NCBI GenBank assembly: GCA_900757495.1 | Contig: CAAENX010000013.1 | Location: 67,947 to 131,946, forward strand | Source: an uncultured Collinsella sp. | GTDB lineage: Bacteria > Actinomycetota > Coriobacteriia > Coriobacteriales > Coriobacteriaceae | Length of the DNA stretch: 64,000 nt | Direction: 5' to 3' | Shown: piece after piece, positions 1 to 8,710 of the stretch | Numbering within the stretch: the stretch's first letter is position 1 | Layout of the letters: each line of letters opens with the position of its first letter | The notes under the pieces: model-generated | The model's input: the letters and a program-made list of their open reading frames with translations, nothing else | What the model was told of the DNA's origin: nothing | Databases searched by the model: none | Position numbers and translations under genes: made by a program

Positions 1-2
1 TC

Positions 3-443
3 ATGGACAAGCGTGAGATCACCATTATCACCGGCGATCTTGCAATCGCGAACTACGCCAGCTTCAATCTCCCCAATGCTTCGGTAGTGCTGCTGGGCGG
101 CTCCGTGCGCAAGGGCCACCTCTATCTCGCGGGCGCACTGACGCTCGACTGCATGAGCAAACTACATGCCGACAAGGCGTTTGTCAGTGCTGACGGATTC
201 CACCCCGACCACGGTTTTACCGTCGAGCACGACTTCTCGGCCATGATCAAGCATATGTACCTTACCAACTCAAACCAGGGCTACATGATGGTTGACCAGG
301 GAAAGTTCAACAAAACCAGTTTTTATCAGTCCGCGCAGATCGATGACCTCGACGGCATCATCGTTGATGGAGACGACGAGGGCATCATGACGGCGGCGAT
401 CGAGAGCAGTCGCAGTCATCCCAAGCTCTATATTGCAAAATAG
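3..443 (+). CDS. DeoR-family regulator, C-terminal sugar-sensor part (5' truncated by window edge)
   Basis: The reading frame is open from the window edge to the TAG at 441-443, so this is probably the end of a longer gene whose N-terminal helix-turn-helix lies outside. What is visible matches the DeoR C-terminal sensor fold: a segment NASVVLLGGSVRKGHLYLAG resembling the GG-x-(V/L)-R core, then ADKAFVSADGF, and near the end MVDQGKF, a common DeoR C-terminal feature. Such proteins bind sugar phosphates and repress sugar or nucleoside operons. The regulated operon cannot be seen. A strong hairpin follows directly. The first ATG at position 3 is unlikely to be the true start. Confidence 0.8.
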   Translation: MDKREITIITGDLAIANYASFNLPNASVVLLGGSVRKGHLYLAGALTLDCMSKLHADKAFVSADGFHPDHGFTVEHDFSAMIKHMYLTNSNQGYMMVDQGKFNKTSFYQSAQIDDLDGIIVDGDDEGIMTAAIESSRSHPKLYIAK

Positions 444-447
444 CTCA

Positions 448-487
448 AATGGCCGGGTCGCCCCCACTGCGGGCGACCCGGCCATTT
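448..487. terminator. Bidirectional terminator hairpin
   Basis: A 17-bp near-perfect inverted repeat (AAATGGCCGGGTCGCCC and its complement) with a 6-nt loop sits between the converging DeoR and HAD genes. A-rich and T-rich flanks on both sides suit termination in both directions. Confidence 0.85.
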
Positions 488-488
488 A

Positions 489-1316
489 TTAAATCAACCC
501 AAAATGCTGCATCGCTGTGACGGTGCCATCGCGTGCGACGTCGTCGGTCACGTAGTCGGCGATCGCCTTGACCTCGGGCATGGCATTGCCCATGGCCACA
601 GCCGTCTCGACGGCGGCAAGCATGCCCAGATCGTTGCCCGAATCGCCAAAGCCAAAGGTGCGCTCGTTGCCCACGCGACCCAGATACTCCAGCGCCCGCG
701 CCACGCCCACGCCCTTGTCAATACCCTTGGGACTCAGCTCGCGGTTCGAACCGCCGGTATTGCACAGCTCAAAGTTGCGATCGATAAAGCCGTCGTCGTT
801 GGCCACGCGAGCCAAGTCGGCTGCGTTAAGGCACACCTTGCCCACGCGCAGATGACCGTCGATGCGCATTTCCTCGGCACTGTGCACCACAGCGGTGCCG
901 ATCAAAGACGACTGCTCAACGCCCGCAGGCTCCAGCGCAAAGGTCGCCTCGTTGGCCTCGAAAAAGGCCTCGAACCCTGCCGCGGCAATGCGGCGCGCAA
1001 GCTCCTCGACAATGCCCTCGTCAAAGCACTCCTCATGCACCACGCGGCCCTCGACCTCGAGTGTGGCGCCCGCCATGGCAACGATACCCGCCGGGTCGAG
1101 CGCGCGCAGGCTATCGGCGATAAGCCACAGGGGGCGGCCCGTGCAGATAAATGCCTTGTGCCCCGCATCGCGCAGTGCACGGAACGCCTCAACCACCGTC
1201 TGCGAGGGACGAACCGCCGAAAAGTCCTTATCGGTCATATCGTCGGGATCGAAATACGTCAGCGTGCCGTCCACGTCAAAAAAGAGCACAGCGGAATCGG
1301 GGCACGCATCAATCAT
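489..1316 (-). CDS. Cof-type HAD-superfamily hydrolase
   Basis: The product is about 275 residues. It opens with the HAD motif I FFDVDGTLT and has a motif II threonine in FICTGRP. The late motif FGFGDSGNDLGMLAAV, with GDSGND as metal-binding motif IV, is typical of Cof/YidA-type phosphatases with a C2 cap. These enzymes dephosphorylate sugar phosphates or cofactor phosphates in the cytosol; the substrate cannot be read from sequence. I chose the ATG at 1314-1316 because AAAGGA lies about six bases upstream, although the frame is open 12 codons further. It is divergent from rlmKL and converges on the DeoR gene. Confidence 0.85.
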   Translation of the reverse strand: MIDACPDSAVLFFDVDGTLTYFDPDDMTDKDFSAVRPSQTVVEAFRALRDAGHKAFICTGRPLWLIADSLRALDPAGIVAMAGATLEVEGRVVHEECFDEGIVEELARRIAAAGFEAFFEANEATFALEPAGVEQSSLIGTAVVHSAEEMRIDGHLRVGKVCLNAADLARVANDDGFIDRNFELCNTGGSNRELSPKGIDKGVGVARALEYLGRVGNERTFGFGDSGNDLGMLAAVETAVAMGNAMPEVKAIADYVTDDVARDGTVTAMQHFGLI

Positions 1317-1391
1317 ATGGGTTCCTTTCAAGGGCGATGGCAAACGAAGCATCCATCATATAATGGAGCGACGCAACCAGAGAGGTCACCC

Positions 1392-3950
1392 ATGGAATTT
1401 TATGCAAGCTGCCCCAAGGGCTTTGAGCCCGCACTCGCCGATGAGCTTAAACGCCTCGGGCTTTCGCATGTTCGCCGGCTGAAGGGCCGCGCCACGTTTG
1501 AGGGCGAGCTTGAGCAAGGCCTTCGCGCGTGCCTGTGGTCGCGCCTGGCCAGCCGCGTGTTTGTGGTGCTCGGGCGCTTTGAGGCGCAGGATGCCGACGA
1601 GCTGTACGACGGCGTTTATGACATTGCCTGGGAAAATATCGTCCGCCCCGGTGCCACCATTGCCATCACCGCCCGCGGCGTGACCGAGCAGCTGCGCAAC
1701 ACGCGCTTCTCGGCCCTGCGCGCCAAGGACGCGCTGTGCGACCGCCTGGCCGAGGCCACGGGCCGTCGCGCCGATGTCGATGCCGCCGACCCCGATGTCC
1801 ACCTGCTGCTCTCGCTGCGCCAGCGCCGCGCGAGCATAAGCCTGGACCTTTCGGGCGATCCGCTGTTCAAGCGCCTGCCGCCCGCAGCGACTCGCGCCGG
1901 CGAGGGCACTCGCGTGCTGCGCCCCGACTACGCCGCTCTGGTGCTGGCTCAAGTTGGCTGGACCGCATTGTGCGAGCGCGAGTTGACGGCCGACGACTAC
2001 GAAAACGAGGCCCTGCCCACGCTGATCGACGCCTCGTGCGCCGGCGGCGGCCTGCTGCTGGAGGCCGTGAACATTCTGACCGACCGCGCCCCGGGCGCCG
2101 CACGCGAGCGCTGGGGCTTTGAGGGCTGGCAGCTGCACGATGCCGCCCTATGGGAGCAGCTGCTTGCCGAGGCGCGCGAGCGCGAGGCGGCGGCGCGCGA
2201 GCGCCAGGCGCGCATCGTGGCCGTGGACATCGACCCCGCCGCCCGCAAGACCGCCGAGCGCATGGTCAAGTGCGCCGGCTACAAGCGCTTTGTCGATTTT
2301 TGCGCCGCTAAGCCCGCCACCGTGCTGGACCATGCGGGTGCTGTCGCCGGCGTTGCCGTGGTCGCAGACACCACCGAGACGCCGCTTTCGCTCATGCACG
2401 ACGCCATGACGCTGGTCGGCGAGCTGCGCCGCGCGCCCGAGCTCGCTACCGCACCGGTCGCCGCGCTCACTCGCGACGGCCTTATGGCCCGCGCGCTCCA
2501 TGCCGAGCCCGCGCGCTCCATCGCCGTCATGCCCAACAACGAAGAGGCGACTATTGAGGTTTGGCCCTCGCTTGACCACGCTGCCGCGGCATTTGAAGCT
2601 GCGACCAGCACGGATGCCGAGGACAAGACCGCAGATGCCGAAGACGAAGCCGCCAACACCCCCATGTCCGAACCCGCCGCCACGCTCGACCTGGGTGACG
2701 GCAAGCCGCTGCCCGTGCTCATCCCCGAGTCCGAGCAGTTCGCCAACCGCCTGCGCAAGAACGCTCGCCTGCGTCGCAAGTGGGCCAAGCGCGAGGGCGT
2801 GAGCTGCTACCGCGTCTACGATGCCGACCTGCCCGACTACTCCGCCGCCATCGACCTGTACGAGGGTTGCCCGCAGACGCCGGGCCGATGGCTCGTCATC
2901 GCCGAATACGCCGCGCCTAAGACCATCGACCCCGCACTGGCCCAGGCCCGTATGCTCGACATTCTGGCCATCGCACCGCGTATCCTAGATGTTCCCGCCG
3001 AGCATGTGCACGCCAAGGCCCGCATGCGTTCGCGTGGCGGCTCGCAGTACGGCAAGCAGGGCGCCGGCAAGGGCGGATCGGGCGAGCGCGCCAATATCGC
3101 ACGCCGTCGCCTCCCGCTCATCGAAGAGGGCGGCCTTACCTTTGCCGTCAACTTTGACGACTACCTGGACGTGGGCATTTTCTTGGACCACCGCGTCACC
3201 CGCAACCTGGTGCGCGAGCACGCCAAGCAGGCGCGTCGCTTCCTCAACCTGTTTGCCTACACCGGCACCGCCACCTGCTACGCGGCCGATGGCGGCGTCG
3301 AGGAGACCGTGACGGTCGACCTCTCCAACACCTATCTGGACTGGGCCGAGCGCAACATGCGCCAGAACGGCTTTGTGGGTCCGCAGCATCACTTTGTGCG
3401 CGACGACGTGCTCGCCTGGATTCGCGACCAGCGCCAGACGCGCAACCGCTGGGACCTGATTTTTGTCGACCCGCCCACGTTCTCGAACTCGTCCAAGATG
3501 GGCCGCCGCACCTGGGATGTCCAGCGCGACCATGTTGAGCTGTTGGCCGGCGTATCGCGCCTGCTCGCACAGGGCGGCCATGCCATCTTTAGCTGCAACC
3601 TGCGAGGCTTCCGCCCCGAGACGCGCAAGCTCGCACGCGCGGGCGTGGTGCTACAGGACATAACGGCGCAGACCATCCCCGAGGACTTCGCACGCAACCA
3701 GAAGGTGCACCATTGCTATATCGTGCGCCGCCTGCCCATCGAGGACGCCATGGCCGAGGTCGGCTTTAGCGCCGAGGAAATTGCCGAGCGAACCGAGGAG
3801 CTGCGCAACCCCGAGGCCCGCAAGCCCCGTGCGGCAGTACCCGCGCACGCGCAGGCCGGCAACGGCAAGTCCAACTTTGCCGGCAAACCCTCCCCCGCCG
3901 GCAAGCCCAAAAAGAAGAAGTTCTACGCCAGCAAGCCTAAGGGCAGATAA
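1392..3950 (+). CDS. rlmL: Bifunctional 23S rRNA methyltransferase RlmKL, with a degenerate RlmL half
   Basis: This 852-residue protein matches the fused RlmKL architecture: THUMP region (about 45-155), a first Rossmann methyltransferase, then a second one. In E. coli the two halves make m2G2445 and m7G2069 of 23S rRNA. The C-terminal RlmK half looks intact: NLFAYTGTATC (about residue 619) is the SAM-binding loop and DLIFVDPPTFSNS (about 688) the catalytic motif. In the N-terminal half motif I is DASCAGGGLLLEAV, and no NPPY motif is found before an acidic, low-complexity stretch. The protein is about 150 residues longer than E. coli RlmL (roughly 700) and ends in a basic tail rich in K, P and G. 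I chose the ATG at 1392, where the THUMP-type MEFYASCPKGFE begins; the upstream open frame is only the complement of the HAD gene. Confidence 0.88.
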   Translation: MEFYASCPKGFEPALADELKRLGLSHVRRLKGRATFEGELEQGLRACLWSRLASRVFVVLGRFEAQDADELYDGVYDIAWENIVRPGATIAITARGVTEQLRNTRFSALRAKDALCDRLAEATGRRADVDAADPDVHLLLSLRQRRASISLDLSGDPLFKRLPPAATRAGEGTRVLRPDYAALVLAQVGWTALCERELTADDYENEALPTLIDASCAGGGLLLEAVNILTDRAPGAARERWGFEGWQLHDAALWEQLLAEAREREAAARERQARIVAVDIDPAARKTAERMVKCAGYKRFVDFCAAKPATVLDHAGAVAGVAVVADTTETPLSLMHDAMTLVGELRRAPELATAPVAALTRDGLMARALHAEPARSIAVMPNNEEATIEVWPSLDHAAAAFEAATSTDAEDKTADAEDEAANTPMSEPAATLDLGDGKPLPVLIPESEQFANRLRKNARLRRKWAKREGVSCYRVYDADLPDYSAAIDLYEGCPQTPGRWLVIAEYAAPKTIDPALAQARMLDILAIAPRILDVPAEHVHAKARMRSRGGSQYGKQGAGKGGSGERANIARRRLPLIEEGGLTFAVNFDDYLDVGIFLDHRVTRNLVREHAKQARRFLNLFAYTGTATCYAADGGVEETVTVDLSNTYLDWAERNMRQNGFVGPQHHFVRDDVLAWIRDQRQTRNRWDLIFVDPPTFSNSSKMGRRTWDVQRDHVELLAGVSRLLAQGGHAIFSCNLRGFRPETRKLARAGVVLQDITAQTIPEDFARNQKVHHCYIVRRLPIEDAMAEVGFSAEEIAERTEELRNPEARKPRAAVPAHAQAGNGKSNFAGKPSPAGKPKKKKFYASKPKGR

Positions 3951-3953
3951 CAA

Positions 3954-4020
3954 AGTTGCGGTGGAATACGGACTGTTTTGCCTGGAATTAGGCAAATTTA
4001 GACCGTATTTCACCGCAACT
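3954..4020. repeat. Double-hairpin repeat, copy 1 (conserved arms), probable bidirectional terminator
   Basis: Eighteen-base arms (AGTTGCGGTGGAATACGG and its complement, one G-T mismatch) enclose a second small hairpin (TTTGCCT/AGGCAAA). The same arms recur at 28566-28632 with a different centre. It lies between the convergent rlmKL and kdpE genes. Confidence 0.8.
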
Positions 4021-4044
4021 CATATTGGGATGGTGGTTGGCGAT

Positions 4045-4758
4045 CTAGCCTTGGGTGACTAGGCGGTAGCCAATGCCTACATGGGTTTGGATGTAACGCG
4101 GATGCGCGGGGTCGGACTCGATCTTCTTACGCAACGTGCCCATAAAGACACGCAGGCTCGCCAGGTCGCTCTTGGTTGCCGTGCCCCAAATCTCGTGCAG
4201 GATAAACTGGTGCGTCAGCACCTTGTCGGCGTTGTGCGCCAGCAGGCACAAAAGCTTGTACTCGATCGGCGTCAGATGTAGTTCCTCGCCATCCATCGTG
4301 GCGATGCCGGCATCAAAATCGATATGCAGCTCACCGGTATCGAACGAGCCCTCGGAGGCAACGCCGCCCGTCTGCGCATACGAAAGGCGCCTGAGCGTCG
4401 TGCGGATGCGCGCGAGCAGCTCCTCGACCGAAAACGGCTTGGTCAGATAGTCGTCGGCGCCGGCATCGAGCGCACGGATCTTGTCCGCATCCTCGCTGCG
4501 CGCCGAGACCACGATAATCGGCATGCCCGACCACGCGCGCACCGACTCCACCACCTTGACGCCGTCCATATCGGGCAGGCCCAGGTCGAGCAGCACAATG
4601 CTCGGCGCCTGCGACGAGGCGGCGGCGATGGCGGCATGGGCGGTCTCCACGGCCATATGGCGCAAGCCGTGCGCCTCGAGCGCGGCGACGATAAGGTTGC
4701 GGACGGCGGGGTCGTCCTCAACAACCAAGATGAGCGGTTTTACGGCAGAGTTCGGCAC
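4045..4758 (-). CDS. kdpE: KdpE-like OmpR-family response regulator
   Basis: The product is about 237 residues. A receiver domain begins ILVVEDDPAVRNLI, with the phosphoacceptor Asp in VLLDLGLPDMDG and the conserved Lys in DYLTKPFSVEELLAR. A C-terminal winged-helix domain follows (LTPIEYKLLCLLAHNADKVL, then DLASLRVFMGTLRKKIE), the OmpR/KdpE pattern. I chose a GTG start at 4756-4758 because an AAGGAG seven bases upstream lies inside the last codons of the sensor kinase gene, indicating translational coupling. With the adjacent short KdpD and Kup transporter it probably controls potassium uptake. No kdpFABC genes are in the window. Confidence 0.88.
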   Translation of the reverse strand: MPNSAVKPLILVVEDDPAVRNLIVAALEAHGLRHMAVETAHAAIAAASSQAPSIVLLDLGLPDMDGVKVVESVRAWSGMPIIVVSARSEDADKIRALDAGADDYLTKPFSVEELLARIRTTLRRLSYAQTGGVASEGSFDTGELHIDFDAGIATMDGEELHLTPIEYKLLCLLAHNADKVLTHQFILHEIWGTATKSDLASLRVFMGTLRKKIESDPAHPRYIQTHVGIGYRLVTQG

Positions 4759-4762
4759 AGCG

Positions 4763-6388
4763 CTACTCCTTATCAAACGAAACGTCGGCGGCGGGAAGCT
4801 CAATCGTAAAGACCGAGCCGTGCGGGGCCGCCGCGGCAACCCCTATGCTACCGCCATGTGCCAGCGCAATGGAGCGGCAGAGCGAAAGCCCCAAGCCCAC
4901 ACTGCGGCAGCTGTCGGCCAGGCCATGGTTGGCGGTGTAGAACGACTCAAAGATTCGCTCGCGGTCCTCGGGCGCAATGCCCGGGCCGTCATCGGCCACC
5001 GAGCACGCCACGCATCCGTCGTCGACGCCAATCGAGATCACGATATGCGAATCCGAGGGCGTATAGGTGATGGCGTTGTTCACCAGGTTGACCACCAGCT
5101 GCACCATCAGGCGCGCGTCGACGTTGACGAGCGCCGGCTCATCGCACGCCACCACCTTGAGGTCGTGCTCGCGCACGGCCGGGTTCACGTGGCGCAGCGC
5201 CTCCTCGACGATATCGTCCATAAGCTCGAGCGTGGTCGACAGGCGCATACCGCCACCCTCGAGCTTGGTGATGGCGAGCAGATTCTCGACGGTAGCGTTG
5301 AGCCATTGCGCATCCGAGCGAATGGATAGGAGCATGCCGCGGCGCGTCTGGTCGTCGAGCACGGCCGTGCCGGTCGAGCCCTGGTCGAGCAACACGTCGG
5401 CATTACCCGAAATACTGGTGAGCGGCGTACGCAGGTCGTGCGAGATGGAGCGCAGCAAGTTGGCACGCAGCTGTTCGTTTTTGGCGAGCACCGCCGCTTC
5501 CTCGCGAGCCTCCATGGCGCGGGCGCGATCGAGCGCCAGCTCGCCTTCGCTCACGATGGCATCGGCAAGCGTCCGCTCCTCGGGCGTCAGCGCATCGGGC
5601 TCGGCGACAATGGCGAACACCCCCACCACCGAGGCGGGATCACCCGCGCGCACCATGGTGTCGCCCGAGCGCACGGTCAGGTATATGCCGTAGAACGCCG
5701 AGGCGCCATAGGTGGCATCGAGCGGCGTTCCCACATAGGCGGACGCCGAGAGCCGCGGCGGCATCTGCGGCGCCAGCTGGTGTACCGGCGCGGCATCGCC
5801 CACGGCCGTGTACGTCGTGCGCGGCAGCAGGTCATCGTTATCGGCATCGGCGCTATACCACACGACCGGACAGTCCGAAAGACGCGCCAGCTGCGTTGCC
5901 ATAGCGTGCACAATCTGTTGCTGATCGCCACACCGCTGCAGCATGCGGTTGGTCTCGAGCACCATCTGCGTGCGACGGTCGCTGGCGGCGGCCTGCGCCA
6001 AGGCGCGGCGCAGGGCCAGCGCGATCGAGCTCGATACGAGCGAGACCGCAAACATAATGAAGAACATGCCGGGATAGACGCGGTCGATAAACGACAGCGC
6101 GTAGCGCGGGTCGACAAACAAGAAGTTGTAGAGCGCCACGGCGGCAGCCGAGCTCAGCAGGCAGTACAGGCGGCTCCAGGTAAAGAAAGCGCACAGCTGC
6201 ACGGCGAACACATAGACGATCATGATGCTCGGCGCGAGCCCCGGATGGTCGAGCAGCGCGCCCACAATCGTCGCCGCGACCAGCAGCCCCGCCGATACGC
6301 AGGCGTCATACAGAGGGCTGCGACGCGTCAGCGTTGTACGCCGCCACCAAAAGTTCTCGGCAATATCGCCGTCCGCACGGACGTCCAT
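4763..6388 (-). CDS. kdpD: KdpD-like sensor histidine kinase lacking the N-terminal KdpD/Usp domains
   Basis: At 541 residues this is far shorter than classical KdpD (about 890 in E. coli). It begins almost directly with the four-helix DUF4118 membrane unit (about residues 25-130), continues with a GAF-like region, and ends with HisKA (SHDLRTPLTSI) and HATPase motifs (LVNNAITYTP, VADDGPGIAPEDRERIFESF, GLGLSLCRSIALAHGG). The cytoplasmic N-terminal KdpD and universal-stress domains that sense ligands in full-length KdpD are absent. The gene is immediately upstream of kdpE and downstream of kup on the same strand. Inference: it reports on potassium or membrane state and acts on kup or a distant kdp operon. 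Confidence 0.85.
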   Translation of the reverse strand: MDVRADGDIAENFWWRRTTLTRRSPLYDACVSAGLLVAATIVGALLDHPGLAPSIMIVYVFAVQLCAFFTWSRLYCLLSSAAAVALYNFLFVDPRYALSFIDRVYPGMFFIMFAVSLVSSSIALALRRALAQAAASDRRTQMVLETNRMLQRCGDQQQIVHAMATQLARLSDCPVVWYSADADNDDLLPRTTYTAVGDAAPVHQLAPQMPPRLSASAYVGTPLDATYGASAFYGIYLTVRSGDTMVRAGDPASVVGVFAIVAEPDALTPEERTLADAIVSEGELALDRARAMEAREEAAVLAKNEQLRANLLRSISHDLRTPLTSISGNADVLLDQGSTGTAVLDDQTRRGMLLSIRSDAQWLNATVENLLAITKLEGGGMRLSTTLELMDDIVEEALRHVNPAVREHDLKVVACDEPALVNVDARLMVQLVVNLVNNAITYTPSDSHIVISIGVDDGCVACSVADDGPGIAPEDRERIFESFYTANHGLADSCRSVGLGLSLCRSIALAHGGSIGVAAAAPHGSVFTIELPAADVSFDKE

Positions 6389-6417
6389 CAGCGCCCCGCC
6401 CCTCTCTCAAAAACAAA

Positions 6418-6471
6418 AACCACCACAAAGGGGACTGGCACCTTTGCGGTGGTGGCCTCCTTGTGGTGGTT
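6418..6471. repeat. REP-like palindrome (CCACCACAAAGG type)
   Basis: The inverted repeat CCACCACAAAGG ... CCTTTGCGGTGG has a GGACTGGCA centre, followed by a further TTGTGGTGGTT half. Close relatives are at 48254-48292 and 50377-50411. It lies between kup and kdpD. Confidence 0.8.
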
Positions 6472-6523
6472 CCAAGTGTATAGCCTTGCAGCGTGCGGTC
6501 GCTAGACAAACAGCAGACGTCGA

Positions 6524-8551
6524 CTACGGGCGCTCGTTGGGGGCCAGGCGCTGCATCTTGCTCACGGCCTTAAACTTGGTGAACAGCGGCACGTACTCAA
6601 AGCTCACGTTGGAGTTCTCCAGGCCGTACCAGCGCGCAGGCGTGCCGGCGGCGCGGCGGATGATGTACTTGAGCGTGATGGCCGTACGCTCGCTCGGCTC
6701 CACGTCGCTTTCGGGTGCCAGAAGCTTGCGAATCATGACGAATTTGAACGTACCGATGTTGCCCGGATCCTTGTAGACCGAGTAGTCATGCGTCTGCGCC
6801 GGCAGCTCGCCGGTGGCAGCCAGGTCCTGAACGACCTGACGCAGATAGGCATTGACGCGCTGGTTAATCTTATAGCCCAGGTACAGATGCACGCGGAATA
6901 CGTAGTCGGTGCCGAACGTCTCGACCGAGTAGGCAAAGGTATGCGGCTCGTCCATGGTCTCGACATTCACGAACCACCAGGCACGAGCACGCTTGGGGTG
7001 CTTGTCCAAAATCGAGTAGACGATATCGCGGTCGATATAGTCGGTGTTGGTGTCCTTGGTCAGGTACACGATGTTGTCGCTCATGAGCTCGTAGCGATCG
7101 TCGTCGCGCAGGCGTTTGAGCTGCGGCAGATAGCTGCGCAGCGGCAGCAGCGTAAACTGACGTTGCTCGACCGCCGTGCCGTTGTACCAGCACACCATGA
7201 TGCCCATGATGAGCGCGGCCATAAGGATGGTGAAATAGCCGCCGTGGAAGAACTTGGTGAGCGAGCTCACAAAGAAGAAGCCCTCGAGCATAAGGAAGAA
7301 AGCGGCAAAGATCCACGGCGCGACCTTGAGATTGCGCTCCACGTGCAGATAGAAGAAGAGCAGCATTGTCGTGCACATCATGGTCAGGGTAATGGCCAGG
7401 CCGTACGCGGCCTCCATGTGCGCCGAGTTCTGGAACAGCAGCACCACGACGACGCAGCCCACGAGCATGACGTTGTTGACCATGGGGATGTAGAGCTGGC
7501 CCTTGGTCTCGGCAGGATAGAAGACCTGCATATGCGGCATGAGGTCCAGGCGGCTGGCCTCGGACACCAGCGAGAATGCGCCGGTGATGAGCGCCTGCGA
7601 GGCGATGATGGCCGCGACGGTGGAAAGGCCGACGGCAAAGGGGCGCAGACCCGGGGCGAGCATCTGGTAGAAGGGGTTGAGGTCGGCGATACCCATGAGC
7701 TCCGGGTTGCCGGCGTTGTTGATAAGCCACGCGCCCTGGCCCATGTAGGACAGCAGCAGGCAGCACTTAACGAACGGCCAGGTGGCATAGATGTTGCCGC
7801 GGCCCACATGGCCCATGTCGGAATAGAGCGCCTCGGCACCGGTGGTAGCGAGGAAGCAGCTGCCCAAAATCATGATGCCCGCATGGTTGTTGGGGCTCAG
7901 CAGAAAAGCGATGCCACGCAACGGGTTGAGGCACAGCAGCACCGCGGGATACTGGCAGACAAAGAACAGGCCCGTGCCGCCCAGGAACAAAAACCACAGC
8001 GTCATGATGGGGCCGAAGGCGTGACCGATCTTGGCCGTGCCGATGCGCTGCACCAAGAAGAGCGCGATGATGATGGCAAGCGTGATGGCGACGACACGAC
8101 CCTGGTCGTCACCGAGCACGGCATGGACCGCCGGGATGGTGCGCAGGCCCTCGATGGCCGTGGTGACGGTAACGGCAGGCGTCAGGATGCCGTCGGCGAG
8201 GAGCGCCGCGCCGCCCAGCATGGCGGGGATGATGAGCCACTTGCCGCAGCGCTTGACCAAGCTGTACAGGGCAAAGATGCCGCCCTCGCCGTGGTTGTCG
8301 GCGCGCAGCGAGATCAGCACGTACTTGACGGTCGTCAGCAGCGTGACCGTCCACACGACAAGGGAGAGCGCGCCGAGCACGAACTCCTGCGTAACGCTTC
8401 CGATGCCGCCGTTGCCGGCAACGAGCGCCTTGGTTACATACATGGGGCTGGTGCCGATATCGCCATACACCACGCCCAGCGTGACGAGCATCGCCGAGAT
8501 GCTCACAGGAATCGCAGCGTGTGAGGCTACTTCCTTTGCCTTTTGTTCCAT
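6524..8551 (-). CDS. kup: Kup-family low-affinity potassium uptake transporter
   Basis: The product is about 675 residues. The N-terminus carries the Kup/HAK signature LGVVYGDIGTSPMYV, followed by about twelve hydrophobic segments up to residue 460 and a cytosolic C-terminal domain, as in E. coli Kup (622 residues). Kup proteins import K+ with H+ and, in many Gram-positives, bind c-di-AMP at the C-terminal part. I chose the ATG at 8549-8551 because GGGAGGAAACC lies just upstream; the longer open frame would include that ribosome-binding site. It precedes the kdpD/kdpE pair with a REP palindrome in the gap. No riboswitch was recognised upstream. Confidence 0.92.
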   Translation of the reverse strand: MEQKAKEVASHAAIPVSISAMLVTLGVVYGDIGTSPMYVTKALVAGNGGIGSVTQEFVLGALSLVVWTVTLLTTVKYVLISLRADNHGEGGIFALYSLVKRCGKWLIIPAMLGGAALLADGILTPAVTVTTAIEGLRTIPAVHAVLGDDQGRVVAITLAIIIALFLVQRIGTAKIGHAFGPIMTLWFLFLGGTGLFFVCQYPAVLLCLNPLRGIAFLLSPNNHAGIMILGSCFLATTGAEALYSDMGHVGRGNIYATWPFVKCCLLLSYMGQGAWLINNAGNPELMGIADLNPFYQMLAPGLRPFAVGLSTVAAIIASQALITGAFSLVSEASRLDLMPHMQVFYPAETKGQLYIPMVNNVMLVGCVVVVLLFQNSAHMEAAYGLAITLTMMCTTMLLFFYLHVERNLKVAPWIFAAFFLMLEGFFFVSSLTKFFHGGYFTILMAALIMGIMVCWYNGTAVEQRQFTLLPLRSYLPQLKRLRDDDRYELMSDNIVYLTKDTNTDYIDRDIVYSILDKHPKRARAWWFVNVETMDEPHTFAYSVETFGTDYVFRVHLYLGYKINQRVNAYLRQVVQDLAATGELPAQTHDYSVYKDPGNIGTFKFVMIRKLLAPESDVEPSERTAITLKYIIRRAAGTPARWYGLENSNVSFEYVPLFTKFKAVSKMQRLAPNERP

Positions 8552-8674
8552 AAGCCGGTTTCCTCCCAATTTTAACGTTCGACGGGATTATATGTAATCA
8601 GCCCATATTTTAATGGCACCGTTTTCCCAGCTAGATAAACATTTATGCGGCCTTTAGGCCACCGCGGCGATATG

Positions 8675-8709
8675 GAATGTGACAAAGGGACGCCCCCTTT
8701 GTCACATTC
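8675..8709. repeat. REP-like palindrome (GTGACAAAGGG type)
   Basis: A nearly perfect inverted repeat, GAATGTGACAAAGGG / CCCTTTGTCACATTC, with a short centre. It lies at the 3' end of the nitroreductase gene. A related but less symmetric copy is at 35483-35510. Confidence 0.8.
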
Positions 8710-8710
8710 G

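Noticed and set aside
504..1391. Long open frame upstream of rlmKL that would add nearly 300 residues
   Set aside because: It is the complement of the HAD hydrolase gene, which has clear family motifs; the THUMP-type start and local context place the rlmKL start at 1392.
6788..8524. A 578-codon plus-strand frame
   Set aside because: Antisense to kup in a high-GC genome; its His/Gln/Asp-rich composition is typical of shadow frames.
8552..8674. c-di-AMP (ydaO-type) riboswitch before kup
   Set aside because: The 120-base leader is too short and lacks recognisable conserved helices.
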